Shown here in pieces: positions 46,202 to 55,046 of a stretch of 64,000 nt of DNA (positions within the stretch are counted from its first letter, which is position 1; each line of letters begins with the position of its first letter). The translations under genes were made by a program, and so were the position numbers. The stretch is from Archangium gephyra (lineage in GTDB: Bacteria; Myxococcota; Myxococcia; Myxococcales; Myxococcaceae): NCBI RefSeq assembly GCF_001027285.1, contig NZ_CP011509.1, forward strand, positions 5,666,501-5,730,500, given 5' to 3'. The notes beneath the pieces are model-generated. The model saw only the letters and a program-made list of their open reading frames with translations, did not search any database and was not told the origin of the DNA.

Positions 46202-47083
46202 ATGGACTCCGGGAGTCCCACGAAAATAGCGGTCATCGGTAGTGGCCTCATGGGAAGCGCACTGGCGCGAGCCTTCGCGGCGGCGGGCCACGACGTCGCG
46301 GTCTGGAACAGGACTCCCAGCAAGGCCAGAGCCGTGGGGGGTGGCACCCTCGCGTTCGACAACCTCATCGAGGCTGTTTCGGGACGAGCGCTCGTCGTCG
46401 TCTCCGTGTCCAACTACGCCGCCTGCGCCGAGCTGCTCTCCTCGGAGGGTGTCGCGCGGGCACTCGCCGGAAAGACGCTCGTTCAGCTCACCAGTGGCTC
46501 ACCCGCGGATGCTCGCACGGGACTGGAGTGGGCGAAGGCACACGGCGTGGACTACCTGGACGCCGCGATCCTCGCCTACCCGGGCTTCGTCGCCACGGAC
46601 TACGCCACGGTCTTCTACGCCGGCTCGCGAGCGGTCTTCGATCGGCACCTCGCCACCCTGCAGGCGATCGCCAGGAACTCGGTCTACGTCGACGAGAAGA
46701 TCGGTTCCGCCGCGACGCTCGACTGCGCGATTCTCGAGGCCTACTACGGCAGCTCCCTGGCGTTCCTGCACGCCGCGGCCATGTGCAAGGCGGAGGGTCT
46801 GGATCCGAAGATCTTCTTCTCCCACAAGAGCTCCTTCCTCGGTCTGGTCTCCGTCACCGCCGACGCCGCGCAGGGCATGGTCGAACGCAACGACTTCTCG
46901 GGCGACCAGTGCAGCCTCAATACCCACGTCGCGGCCATCGAGCACATCGTCCGGTTGAGCAAGGACGCCCGCATCAGCGCGCGCTTCCCGCAGGAGTTGC
47001 TCGAGAACTACAAGCGCGCCCTCAGCGAGGGCCTGGGTCTCCAGGAATTGCCGGCCGTGTTCCGGACCCTGATGAGGGATTGA
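46202..47083 (+). CDS. NAD(P)-dependent imine-reductase-like (beta-hydroxyacid dehydrogenase family) protein
   Basis: The 293-residue product has the Rossmann motif AVIGSGLMGSALARAF and an NADPH-binding VWNRTPSKA motif, followed by the all-helical C-terminal domain with AILAYPGFVATDYATVFYAG, as in imine reductases that dimerise by domain swap. These reduce cyclic imines or 3-hydroxyacids. AAGGAG precedes the ATG at 46202. It is divergent from the FAD monooxygenase gene, but the biological substrate is unknown. Confidence 0.8.
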   Translation: MDSGSPTKIAVIGSGLMGSALARAFAAAGHDVAVWNRTPSKARAVGGGTLAFDNLIEAVSGRALVVVSVSNYAACAELLSSEGVARALAGKTLVQLTSGSPADARTGLEWAKAHGVDYLDAAILAYPGFVATDYATVFYAGSRAVFDRHLATLQAIARNSVYVDEKIGSAATLDCAILEAYYGSSLAFLHAAAMCKAEGLDPKIFFSHKSSFLGLVSVTADAAQGMVERNDFSGDQCSLNTHVAAIEHIVRLSKDARISARFPQELLENYKRALSEGLGLQELPAVFRTLMRD

Positions 47084-47139
47084 CGCGGCTGTCACCCGCC
47101 AGGACTTTGTAGGTTCTGGCCCGATTGGAGGACGTAGCC

Positions 47140-48069
47140 ATGCGTTTCCGAGCATGCATCGCACTTCTGCTCTATGTCTCCGCCTGCGCTACGTCAGCGC
47201 CCAGCCCAAGAGAGCCAGCGGCCCGGGACCCGAGGCTCGCCAACCTCCAGCGGGCGGCGACGCTGCCCTGGACGGACGGGGGGCGTTGCGCCGTTCAGGA
47301 GGCTTCCGAGCCCTGGCCCGTGCTGGCAGAGCGGTGCTTTCATGCCCTGGACCATGACCGGATCGAGTTTCACGACTCCACAGGACGATGCGCGGTGGCC
47401 TCCGCGGCTGCCGTTGCCGTGGGACTCGGGGCCTGCGTCCTGGCGGCACCGGAGATCATCGTGGGAGCGGTGGTCATCACGGGCGTTGTAGTGGTGGGCT
47501 TCACCATCAAAGAAGCGTTGGATACCTACGCGGAGAAGAGGGACCGTCCCCAGGTAAGGCCCATGCCAGAAACGCGCCCCGTGCCTGCGACAAAGCCCGT
47601 TCCGCAGGAGCCCTCGCCGAAAAAAAGGCCCAAGCCGGAGCCAAAAGAGCCGGACTTCCCTCCCATTGGGCCAGTCGAAGTCACGGAGCGAGATCGCCCC
47701 AGGTGCGAGCCCGTCCCAGTGCCGTACCACCTTGGCGGTAATAAACTGCACGACAAGTGCGCCGACAGAATTCCGAACAACAGATTCCCCGGCGGGGATG
47801 TGTTCGTGAATGGGAAGAACTTCGACGCGCTGCAACTGGCCACGCGCACGCTGTGGGAGGTCAAGACCGACAACTTCGACACGTACCCGCCCGACCTTCG
47901 GAGAATTGTGCTTGAGGACCAGGTGCCGGGGCTACTGCACGAGCGCGCTCTCGCTCTTTCTTGTGGATTCAACTTCCGGGTTGGCGTGCGAAGCCCCGCG
48001 CACAAAATCGCGCTGGAACTCGCGGACCCAGAACTCAAGGGTCTTATCGAAGTCATGGAGTGGTGCTGA
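47140..48069 (+). CDS. Lipoprotein toxin candidate with a nuclease-fold C terminus (Sit/DUF6310-like)
   Basis: The signal peptide ends in a lipobox with Cys16 (VSAC). A hydrophobic pair of segments (about 86-125) is followed by a Pro-rich linker and a C-terminal domain, about 185-309, that I recall as DUF6310. It has a PD-(D/E)xK-like set: GGDVFVNG, D229, and E240-V-K242 in TLWEVKTDNF, then LEDQVPGLLHERALALSCG. That is the active-site pattern of restriction-endonuclease-fold nucleases. GGAGGA lies before the ATG at 47140. In myxobacteria such lipoproteins are traded between cells by outer-membrane exchange and kill non-immune partners. The next gene is the presumed immunity protein. Confidence 0.8.
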   Translation: MRFRACIALLLYVSACATSAPSPREPAARDPRLANLQRAATLPWTDGGRCAVQEASEPWPVLAERCFHALDHDRIEFHDSTGRCAVASAAAVAVGLGACVLAAPEIIVGAVVITGVVVVGFTIKEALDTYAEKRDRPQVRPMPETRPVPATKPVPQEPSPKKRPKPEPKEPDFPPIGPVEVTERDRPRCEPVPVPYHLGGNKLHDKCADRIPNNRFPGGDVFVNGKNFDALQLATRTLWEVKTDNFDTYPPDLRRIVLEDQVPGLLHERALALSCGFNFRVGVRSPAHKIALELADPELKGLIEVMEWC

Positions 48070-48070
48070 G

Positions 48071-48835
48071 ATGCCAGCCACACAAGAAAATGAAATTGCC
48101 ATTATTGTCTATGCACCCGCACTCGAGGGCAACGATGGCCGCCCTTTGGCCGTTGTTCATGGAATGGAACGTGCGTTCCCTGGCTTGCGCCTGGAGTGGA
48201 CGATTTCTGGCGAGGGGAAGCTGCTCCGGCTACCGCAGCGCGAGGCATGGCTCGCCCAAGGGAGGCCGACCGGAAGGGGGTTTCGGCTCATTTGCAATGG
48301 CGACGAGAGCTACCGGGTAACCGTTTCTGGATGGGAAAGGCCAGCGGGCCTCTCCCCGGGAGGGCAGGCACAGTTTGAAATCCATGCAGCCCTGCCGCTC
48401 GACGCAACCGGCATCGCGGCGGCAGTGGAGGTGCAAGAAGCCATAGCGGAAGGCGCTCGCGCATTCTGGGGGCACGCGACGCCATTCAACGCGGGCGTGG
48501 ACATCGCGCGCCAGACGAAGAATCGGCCAGACGATCTGGAGCCACCTCCCCGTGGGCTGCCGGTGATCAAGTCCCCGAGTGCCATGCGCTCACCCGAGAT
48601 TCCGCATCGCCTGGGGTGGCTGAACTACTGGTCGGCTGCTGCCGCACGAGCCATCGGTTTCCCGGACCCCACGCGCGACGCGGAGCTGCTGTCGCGCTCA
48701 CGGCGTACCGTGACGGGCGGGTGGGTTGTCAGGCTCACCGATGCGCCGCTCGACCTGGACAACCCCACGCACCTGGACGCGCTTCAACGGGCCTACGAGC
48801 GCTTCCCGGAGATTGGCGGGCGCTCCACCCTTTGA
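48071..48835 (+). CDS. Putative immunity protein of the lipoprotein toxin (DUF5953-like)
   Basis: The 254-residue protein starts one base after the toxin stop. IVYAPALEGNDGRPLAVVHG and FPGLRLEWTISGEGK match a myxobacterial family I recall as DUF5953, which repeatedly sits after DUF6310-type lipoproteins. The fold is mixed alpha/beta with no signal peptide or membrane helix, as expected of a cytoplasmic protein that binds an incoming toxin. The immunity role rests on gene order and family association; no experiment is known to me for this pair. Confidence 0.75.
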   Translation: MPATQENEIAIIVYAPALEGNDGRPLAVVHGMERAFPGLRLEWTISGEGKLLRLPQREAWLAQGRPTGRGFRLICNGDESYRVTVSGWERPAGLSPGGQAQFEIHAALPLDATGIAAAVEVQEAIAEGARAFWGHATPFNAGVDIARQTKNRPDDLEPPPRGLPVIKSPSAMRSPEIPHRLGWLNYWSAAAARAIGFPDPTRDAELLSRSRRTVTGGWVVRLTDAPLDLDNPTHLDALQRAYERFPEIGGRSTL

Positions 48836-48855
48836 GACCGGCCCTGACGTCGTCT

Positions 48856-49239
48856 CTATCCGAGCCAGGAGAGCAGGGCGCGGACAGCCTCCTCGCGGCG
48901 GCGGGAGCTCTCCTGGACGCGCTGGAGTGTCCCCCCGAGCGCGCCCATTCCCTTCGAGGCCCGCTCGGGGGCGGTGCGGTAGTTCTCGGCGAGCTGCTCC
49001 AGTTGCTCGCGCAGCCGCGGGTGGCGCTCACGAACCCGCGTGGGCCCGGTGTCTGGCTTCACCTCCGAGAGCAGCGCCGAGGCGAGCCGTTGCCACTCCT
49101 CGAGGCTCTGGCCGGTGCGTTTGGCGAAGCCGCCGCGCACCATGGGCCTGATGAAGAACGGCATCGACGAGAAGTCGCGCCCCGTGTCCTCGAGGATGTT
49201 GCGGAGCGCGGCGACGAGCGTGACGGGGTCCTGGTTCAT
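48856..49239 (-). CDS. Hypothetical protein (127 aa)
   Basis: A soluble, mostly helical protein (PVTLVAALRNILEDTG, FFIRPMVRGGFAKRTG, SLEEWQRLASALLSEV, then RLREQLEQLAENYRTAPE) with a coiled-coil-like C terminus. It has no recognised family, signal peptide or metal motif. Its stop lies 20 bp from the immunity gene stop (convergent), and it is 35 bp after the glycosyltransferase gene on the same strand, so it may be the last gene of the P450-glycosyltransferase operon. Confidence 0.6.
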   Translation of the reverse strand: MNQDPVTLVAALRNILEDTGRDFSSMPFFIRPMVRGGFAKRTGQSLEEWQRLASALLSEVKPDTGPTRVRERHPRLREQLEQLAENYRTAPERASKGMGALGGTLQRVQESSRRREEAVRALLSWLG

Positions 49240-49273
49240 GGGGCGTGCAGCCTGACCCCACTGGCCCCCGGCC

Positions 49274-50686
49274 TCAAGCGGAACGCGAGGATGCGCCGGC
49301 CGGGGTGTTCTCGAGTGAAGCGAGCAGTGACTCGAGCCCCTCGCGCGTGAGGGTGCGCGGAGCTCCCTCGGGGAGACGCACCGGAGCGCGGCGCTTCGCC
49401 AGCAGGGCGATGAGCGCGGAGGCCGTCCCCGTCCCCTCGGTGTCCGCCAGGTGTTGGCGCAGGGCCTCGGCCCGGGCACGGAAGCCCGGCTCCTCGCGCA
49501 GCCGCGTCACCGCCCGGCGCACCCCGTCCTCGGACAGCGAGCGCATGGGCAGGAACAGTCCGGCGCCGAGGTGCTCCACCCGCCGCGCGTTGTCATGCTG
49601 CTCGCCGCCCACGGGCACCACCAACAGGGGCTTGCCCGCGGCCAGCGTCTCGTTGGTGGTGTTGTTGCCTCCATGGCCGATGACGAGGTCCACCTTCGGC
49701 AGCAGGTCCACCTGGGGCACCCGGCGGAAGAGGAGCACGTTGGAGGGCAGGGGACCGGAGGCGAGCGCCGGGTACGCGGCCCCTCCGCTCACCACCACCT
49801 GGACGCCCGGGACGTCGAGCCCCCGGAGGATGGTGCGGAACACCTCGGGCTTGTCGTTGAAGACGGTGCCGAGCGACACGTAGACCTTGAAGGCGTCCGC
49901 GCGCAGCTTGTCGAACGGGAAGCCCTCGGTGTCGCTGCCCCGCCGCGTGGAGAAGCAGGGGCCGACGTAGAAGGTGCTCGGCCCCAGGCCGGTGCGGGGG
50001 GCCTCGATGGCCTCGTGGCTCACCACCAGGTTGAGCCAGGGCGAAGCGGGCGAGCGCAGCACGTCCTCCGGACCTGGTCCCAGGCCGAACGCGCGCCGGG
50101 CCTTGCCCACCCGCTTCGCCAGCTCCGCGAGCAGCTCCGCCTCCGCCGCTTCGGCGCTCCGCAGCTCGGGACCGTCCGGCGTGCCGATCGGCAGGCCACT
50201 GCCCCAGGGAGGGATGCCCGGACCCCGGAAGGGGAGACCGCTGTGGTAGACGGCCACGAACGGCACGCCCAGCTTCTCGGCGGCGAGCAGGGCCGGGTAG
50301 AAGGCGAAGTCCGCCACGAGCACGTCCGCGGGCTGTCGCTCCAGCCGCCGGAGGATGTCGCGGGTGGTCGCCTCCACCCCGGCGGTGAACAGCTTCAGGG
50401 CGATCCGGCTCTCCTCGTAGCCACTGCTCCGGGCCAGGCGGATGGCGTGGAAGATGACGCCGAGCGCCGGGCGGAGCCGCTCCAGCGGAAGGCCCGCGCG
50501 ATCCACCATCGCGGGCACATCCACCACGTTGTTGAGGATGTCCGGCCGCAACCGGAAGCCGAGCGAGGGCCCACCGGGGATGAAGAAGCGGGTGCGGTGC
50601 CCGTCGTCCTTCATCCGCAGTGCCGTGGACAACAGCGTATTCAGATGGCCCACCGTGGGGTGGCACAGAAAGGCGATGTCACTCAT
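49274..50686 (-). CDS. Glycosyltransferase, GT1/MGT (macrolide-type) family
   Basis: The 470-residue product starts with FLCHPTVGHLNTLLSTALRM, the acceptor-side motif with the catalytic His. It ends with the nucleotide-sugar site VIGHGGNNTTNETLAAGKP, LLVVPVGGEQHDNARRVEHLG. These are the marks of GT1 enzymes that decorate macrolides, flavonoids or lipids. It lies 21 bp after a P450 gene on the same strand. The sugar and acceptor cannot be read from sequence; a secondary metabolite or carotenoid-like lipid is likely. Confidence 0.9.
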   Translation of the reverse strand: MSDIAFLCHPTVGHLNTLLSTALRMKDDGHRTRFFIPGGPSLGFRLRPDILNNVVDVPAMVDRAGLPLERLRPALGVIFHAIRLARSSGYEESRIALKLFTAGVEATTRDILRRLERQPADVLVADFAFYPALLAAEKLGVPFVAVYHSGLPFRGPGIPPWGSGLPIGTPDGPELRSAEAAEAELLAELAKRVGKARRAFGLGPGPEDVLRSPASPWLNLVVSHEAIEAPRTGLGPSTFYVGPCFSTRRGSDTEGFPFDKLRADAFKVYVSLGTVFNDKPEVFRTILRGLDVPGVQVVVSGGAAYPALASGPLPSNVLLFRRVPQVDLLPKVDLVIGHGGNNTTNETLAAGKPLLVVPVGGEQHDNARRVEHLGAGLFLPMRSLSEDGVRRAVTRLREEPGFRARAEALRQHLADTEGTGTASALIALLAKRRAPVRLPEGAPRTLTREGLESLLASLENTPAGASSRSA

Positions 50687-50707
50687 GGGGGCCACATCCT
50701 GGCGCAT

Positions 50708-51883
50708 CTACCGCATGGGCTCCAGGTGGAGCGGCAGGGCGCGGGGCCCCCGGGCGATGATCGACTGGGACCAGTCGAGCTCCTTCCGCTGGAGCGAGAA
50801 GCCGCCGATGCGGGAGAAGAGTGCCTCCAGGCCGAGGCGTGCCTCCAGCCGGGCGAGCATCGCCCCCAGGCAGTAGTGGGGCCCGTGGCCGAAGGCGAGG
50901 CTGCTCTGGCTCTCGCGCTCGAGGAGGAACTGGTCCGCCTGGGGGAAGCGGCTCTCGTCGCGCATGGCCGCGCCCACCAGGGCCACGACGATGGAGCCCC
51001 GGGGAATCCTCACGCCGGAGAGCTCCACGTCCTCGGTGGTCAGCCGGAGGCTGCTCTGTCCCGGTGGCTCGAAGCGGAGCACCTCCTCGATGAGCCGGGG
51101 GATGAGCGCGGGATTCTCGCGCACGCGCTCCAGCTCCCGTGGATGCTCCGAGAGCACCACCATCGTGTTGGCGAGCAGGTACACGGTGGTCTCGACACCG
51201 GCCGGCACCAGGCCGAAGAGGAAGCTCAAGACCTCCTCGTGGGTCAACTCACCGCGGAGCAGCTCGCTCACGAGCTCGTCTCCAGGCCGCGCGCGCCGCT
51301 GTTCGATGAGGGCGTTGAAGCAGCGCTCCATCTCCTGGAGGCTGTGGCGGATCTCCTCCTGGCGCTGGGGCGAGGGCTGACTGGCCGGGATGCTGACCAG
51401 ATCATCTGCCCAGTGCTTCAAGCGCAGGGCCATGGCGGGCTCCAGGCCGAAGAAGAGGTTCAACACGCGGGCCGGGAGGGGCAGGGCGAACTCCGCGATG
51501 AAGTCCACCTCCTGGCGGCGCACGGCGGAGTCGGCGAGCTCCTCGGCGATGGCGCGGATGCTCGGCTCCAACCGGCTGAGCGTCGCGCCGTTGAAGGCCC
51601 GGGTGACGAGGGACCGCAGGCGCGTGTGCTCCGGTGGATCCTTCATGACGAGCGAGTCCGCCGTGGGATTCCTCTCGAGCCAGGGAGGCCGGAAGCTCCG
51701 GCCCAGGCCCTCCGAGGAGAAGCGCCGGGGATCCTTGAGGACGGTCACCACGTCGTCGTAACGGCTGACGGCCCACATGCCGCCCGGCTCTACCTGGCAC
51801 ACCGGCCTTCGCCGGAGCTCCGCGTACAGCGGATAGGGATTGGCTCTCACCTCGGGGGTCATCAGGTTCAGCGGCTGGCTCAT
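50708..51883 (-). CDS. Cytochrome P450
   Basis: The 391-residue product has the haem loop FGHGPHYCLGAMLA, the K-helix E-x-x-R in EEVLRFEPP and the I-helix PAGVETT (a variant of A-G-x-D/E-T). The length and sequence fit soluble bacterial class I P450s, so a ferredoxin and reductase encoded elsewhere are needed. Its neighbour is a GT1 glycosyltransferase, suggesting a hydroxylate-then-glycosylate pair. The ATG at 51883 is preceded by GGAAC; no clear promoter was found. Confidence 0.93.
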   Translation of the reverse strand: MSQPLNLMTPEVRANPYPLYAELRRRPVCQVEPGGMWAVSRYDDVVTVLKDPRRFSSEGLGRSFRPPWLERNPTADSLVMKDPPEHTRLRSLVTRAFNGATLSRLEPSIRAIAEELADSAVRRQEVDFIAEFALPLPARVLNLFFGLEPAMALRLKHWADDLVSIPASQPSPQRQEEIRHSLQEMERCFNALIEQRRARPGDELVSELLRGELTHEEVLSFLFGLVPAGVETTVYLLANTMVVLSEHPRELERVRENPALIPRLIEEVLRFEPPGQSSLRLTTEDVELSGVRIPRGSIVVALVGAAMRDESRFPQADQFLLERESQSSLAFGHGPHYCLGAMLARLEARLGLEALFSRIGGFSLQRKELDWSQSIIARGPRALPLHLEPMR

Positions 51884-52048
51884 GGTTCCGTTCCTCGTGT
51901 GGAGGGTTGTGGGAACCCAAGAGGGCAAACGGCGGGCCAGCCGGTGCCATCCCCGCGTTTCAGAGGAGCGTGAGCTCCGGGAGGTGGGAAACCTCCCGGG
52001 AGCATCGGTCGAATCGACCGGGGTGGTCTTCCAGAATGGAAGAGCGGG

Positions 52049-53515
52049 TCAGAAGACGCGAACGCCGTTGGCAGGGTCCCAGGTCATGTACCCGCCCTGG
52101 AAGTTCTGGCGCGTCCCCGAGCCGTAACCGAACTCGTCGCTGGTGGGGAACTTCAGCCGCGTGTGGTTGGTGCCTTGCAGGTACGTGGTCCAGAAACCGG
52201 AGCGCACCTGGAAGGTTCCCGACGAGCTGCTCATGATGGCGTTGCGGCCGATGGAGCCGCCGTCGAGGTCCTGCACGTAGCCGTAATCCCAATAGTGCAC
52301 CCAGGGCGTGCCCCCGTTGTCATAGGGCGAGCCGTTGGTGGCCATGCCGCCGTGGCTGTTGAAATAACCGTCGATGCCCGTGTGGACCGTCTGGTTGGAA
52401 TAGCGTCCCTGGTAGGTCACCGCGCCGACGTAGTTGCCATATCCCGGCTTCTGGCTCGTGCTGCCCAGACCCGAGGCGCGGTAGAGGCCGTAGTTCAGGC
52501 CGGGCGAGTCCTGCAGGTAGAACCAGATGGCCGAGGCCACGTACGACGTCCCGCGCATCACGTTGTACGCGGTGGTGATGTTGCTGGCCTGCACGCCCTC
52601 GCTGACCGAGTCCGTCGTCCAGCCAAGCTCCGTCTCGAAGATCTTCTTGGGCGTGGCGCTGCCCTCGTAGGCGACGTACGCGTTGTGCACCCACCCCAGA
52701 TACTGGCTGAGCGTGTTGCTGTTCACGTAGCCGCCCTGGTCCACGTACAGGTGGTGGCCGATGTGATCGAGCGGATAGCTCCCGGCGTTCGCGCGAATCC
52801 AATTCCAGGAGCCGACGTTCACGCCCGTCCAGTACGTGTCGGACAGGTAGTTGGCGCCCGCGCTGTCCGCGTTGTTGCCATACAGGTTGTGGCTCAGCAG
52901 CCCGCCGCTGATCACCTGCACGTCATAGCGGTTGTAGTACTTCATCTGCGTATAGGCGTGGCCCAGCAGCGCGGCGAAGTTGGACGGGTAGATGTACGAG
53001 CAGCCCTCGTAGGCTCCCGGCCACGGCGAGGTGGAGTAGCAGTTGGGCTCGTTCCAGATCTCCCAGTGCTTGATGCGCCCGTTGAAGTGGGCGGCGACCC
53101 GGCCCGCCATGTAGCCGAACTGGTCGATGTAGGTGTTGTAGCCGTTGCCTCCGGCGACCTCCCAGCTGTTCTCCTGCCATTGCCACTGCTCGCCGTGCCA
53201 GGACTCGTTGGACAGCAGGCCCACCACCTGCAAGCCCTTGGAGCGTAGCCGGTTCACGATGGTGTCGTACGTGCTGTAGAACTGGGCCGTGTCGGAAGGG
53301 TAGGGCCCGAGCCGGAAGTTGACCCGGACGAACCCGGCTCCGCTGTTGGCCATCGCCGTGGCCACCGCGTCCGTGAGCAGGATGGTGCCGGAGTCATTGA
53401 TGGGTGCCCCGGCCTGGATTCCCTGGGGGCCGGCGGCCACCGAGGGCCCGGCGAGCACCAGCAGCGGCAGCAACAGCAACGTCCGGAGGGCGCCACGCAG
53501 ACGCGAGGGGTGCAT
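52049..53515 (-). CDS. Secreted clan-A glycoside hydrolase with LGFP-like C-terminal repeats (488 aa)
   Basis: The signal peptide (LRTLLLLPLLVLAGPSVAA) leads into a TIM-barrel domain. The clan-A catalytic pair is visible: acid/base Glu in HWEIWNEPN and nucleophile Glu in FETELGWTT, with HIGHHLYVDQGG between. The last 110 residues (YFNSHGGMATNGSP to FQGGYMTWDPANG) resemble LGFP repeats, which bind cell-wall glycans. It probably cuts a polysaccharide outside the cell. The exact GH family (39, 5 or another) is not clear. AGGAAAG precedes the ATG at 53515. Confidence 0.85.
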   Translation of the reverse strand: MHPSRLRGALRTLLLLPLLVLAGPSVAAGPQGIQAGAPINDSGTILLTDAVATAMANSGAGFVRVNFRLGPYPSDTAQFYSTYDTIVNRLRSKGLQVVGLLSNESWHGEQWQWQENSWEVAGGNGYNTYIDQFGYMAGRVAAHFNGRIKHWEIWNEPNCYSTSPWPGAYEGCSYIYPSNFAALLGHAYTQMKYYNRYDVQVISGGLLSHNLYGNNADSAGANYLSDTYWTGVNVGSWNWIRANAGSYPLDHIGHHLYVDQGGYVNSNTLSQYLGWVHNAYVAYEGSATPKKIFETELGWTTDSVSEGVQASNITTAYNVMRGTSYVASAIWFYLQDSPGLNYGLYRASGLGSTSQKPGYGNYVGAVTYQGRYSNQTVHTGIDGYFNSHGGMATNGSPYDNGGTPWVHYWDYGYVQDLDGGSIGRNAIMSSSSGTFQVRSGFWTTYLQGTNHTRLKFPTSDEFGYGSGTRQNFQGGYMTWDPANGVRVF

Positions 53516-53536
53516 GCGGCTCTTTCCTATCTTTTT

Positions 53537-53542
53537 ATTATA
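53537..53542 (-). promoter_or_regulatory. TATAAT -10 element upstream of the glycosidase gene
   Basis: A perfect TATAAT on the minus strand lies 22 bp before the ATG, inside a short AT-rich island that is rare in this GC-rich DNA. No matching -35 box is clear, so an activator may be required. Confidence 0.45.
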
Positions 53543-53608
53543 GGTTGATAAGCCGCTAATACGCGGATTACGGGGAAAGCGCAATGCGCTTGATGCGAGG
53601 CGCCCGGC

Positions 53609-54904
53609 CTAACGCTCGAGAACGAGCAGCTCCACGCGCCGGTTGAGCTCCCGGCCACGAGCGGTGAAGTTGGGCGCCTTGGGCTGCGTGTCGGCGAGGC
53701 CCTCCGTCTCGAGGCGCGACGGCTCCAGGCCCGCGGCCATGAGCAGCTCCGCCACCGCGCGGGCCCGCGCCTCGGAGAGCTGCTTGCGCGCGCCCTCGTC
53801 GCCTTCCTGGTTGTGGGTGTGGCCCTCGATGCGGAGCCGCCAGGTGGGGTTGCGCACGAGCAGGTCCACGAGCTGCGAAAGGCTGGCGCTGTCCGGCAGG
53901 GGGACCGGCTTTGCCTCGGGGAAGCGCAGGGGCGTGGGCAGCTCCACCCGGCCGTTCTTGTCCTTCACCAGCGCCTTCTTGGGCGCGCGCACCAGCGCGA
54001 AGTCCAGGGGCTGCGCGCTGCCTCCCTCGAGCCGCACCCGGCGCGTTTGTGCCAGGAGGCCGGGCGCGAGCACGTCCGCCACGTAGTCACCCGGCGCCAC
54101 CTCCACCTGCACGGGAGCCCGGGCCCCCTTCTTCAGGGACACCTGCTGCGTCGTGGCCCCACGCAGCGAGACCGTGGCCGCCACGGGTTTCAGGCTCGAC
54201 AGCACCCGCACCAGCACCTTCGCCTTCTGCTGCGCCAGGGGGGCTGGAGTGGCCGGAGCGGGCTCCGGATCGCGGGGAGCCTTCGTGGGCGCTGGCTGCG
54301 GTGCCGGGGCCTTCTTCGCCGGGGGCGGAGGCAGCTCGGGGAGCGCGACCTCCTCGAGCTTCGCGATCATCTCCATCGTCACGCCGTGCGTCAGCTTGAC
54401 CTTCCGCCGCGGATCCTTCGCCTCTGGCATCAGCACGGCGGTGGCCGTCACGTCCACGCGCAGCCCGTTCTGCGTCTGGAAGTTGAGCGTGGAGGTGAGG
54501 TTCCACAGCAGGCCGGACGTCGGGCTGAACATGTTCCACGAGGCGTCCATGTAGACGACGTTGGTCACCAGCGTGTGCGGCCCATCCTTGAGCTGCCGTG
54601 TCACCAGCACATGCGGCCCCGGCGAGCCGATCCGCTCCACCGGCGGCGTGGGGAGCGGCTCTCCGTCCAACGTGAAGTGGACCTCGTCGAGCCGGTACTG
54701 CTGCGGATCCAACCCCACGAAGAGCAGCCGCATCTCCGGGGGCGGAGTGTTGACCATCTCACTCAACTGCCGGTCGAGCTCCGCGCGCACCTGTTCGTCG
54801 GAGGGCGGCTCCGCGGCGTGCACCACGCCGACAGAGAGCACCAACGCGACAACACAGGGCTTCAGCAGGGAGTCCAAGGAGGGGGGTCCGGGCCTTTGAC
54901 GCAT
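53609..54904 (-). CDS. Exported OmpA-like protein
   Basis: The signal peptide (VVALVLSVGVVHA) is followed by a beta-rich N-terminal domain, a Pro/Ala/Lys-rich linker (about 200-230), a PEGA-like segment (VEVAPGDYVADVLAPG) and a C-terminal OmpA/MotB domain: LRIEGHTHNQEGDEGARKQLSEARA and GRELNRRVELLVLER. The canonical GHTD is GHTH here, so the peptidoglycan-contact Asp is absent. It likely anchors the envelope in the periplasm. It is the upstream gene on the same strand as the glycosidase, 93 bp apart. Confidence 0.83.
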   Translation of the reverse strand: MRQRPGPPSLDSLLKPCVVALVLSVGVVHAAEPPSDEQVRAELDRQLSEMVNTPPPEMRLLFVGLDPQQYRLDEVHFTLDGEPLPTPPVERIGSPGPHVLVTRQLKDGPHTLVTNVVYMDASWNMFSPTSGLLWNLTSTLNFQTQNGLRVDVTATAVLMPEAKDPRRKVKLTHGVTMEMIAKLEEVALPELPPPPAKKAPAPQPAPTKAPRDPEPAPATPAPLAQQKAKVLVRVLSSLKPVAATVSLRGATTQQVSLKKGARAPVQVEVAPGDYVADVLAPGLLAQTRRVRLEGGSAQPLDFALVRAPKKALVKDKNGRVELPTPLRFPEAKPVPLPDSASLSQLVDLLVRNPTWRLRIEGHTHNQEGDEGARKQLSEARARAVAELLMAAGLEPSRLETEGLADTQPKAPNFTARGRELNRRVELLVLER

Positions 54905-55046
54905 AGCATCTCACGCCGGACGACTCCTCCCCACTTCCCGGGCCAGCCCGGTCGGAGGACAGGCGCCCCATAATCCTGATATGACTTCTTATTCTCGGCT
55001 AGTTTGAGAGGCTCCTTTCCCCCCCCCCGCCTCCAGGAGGCTTTCC

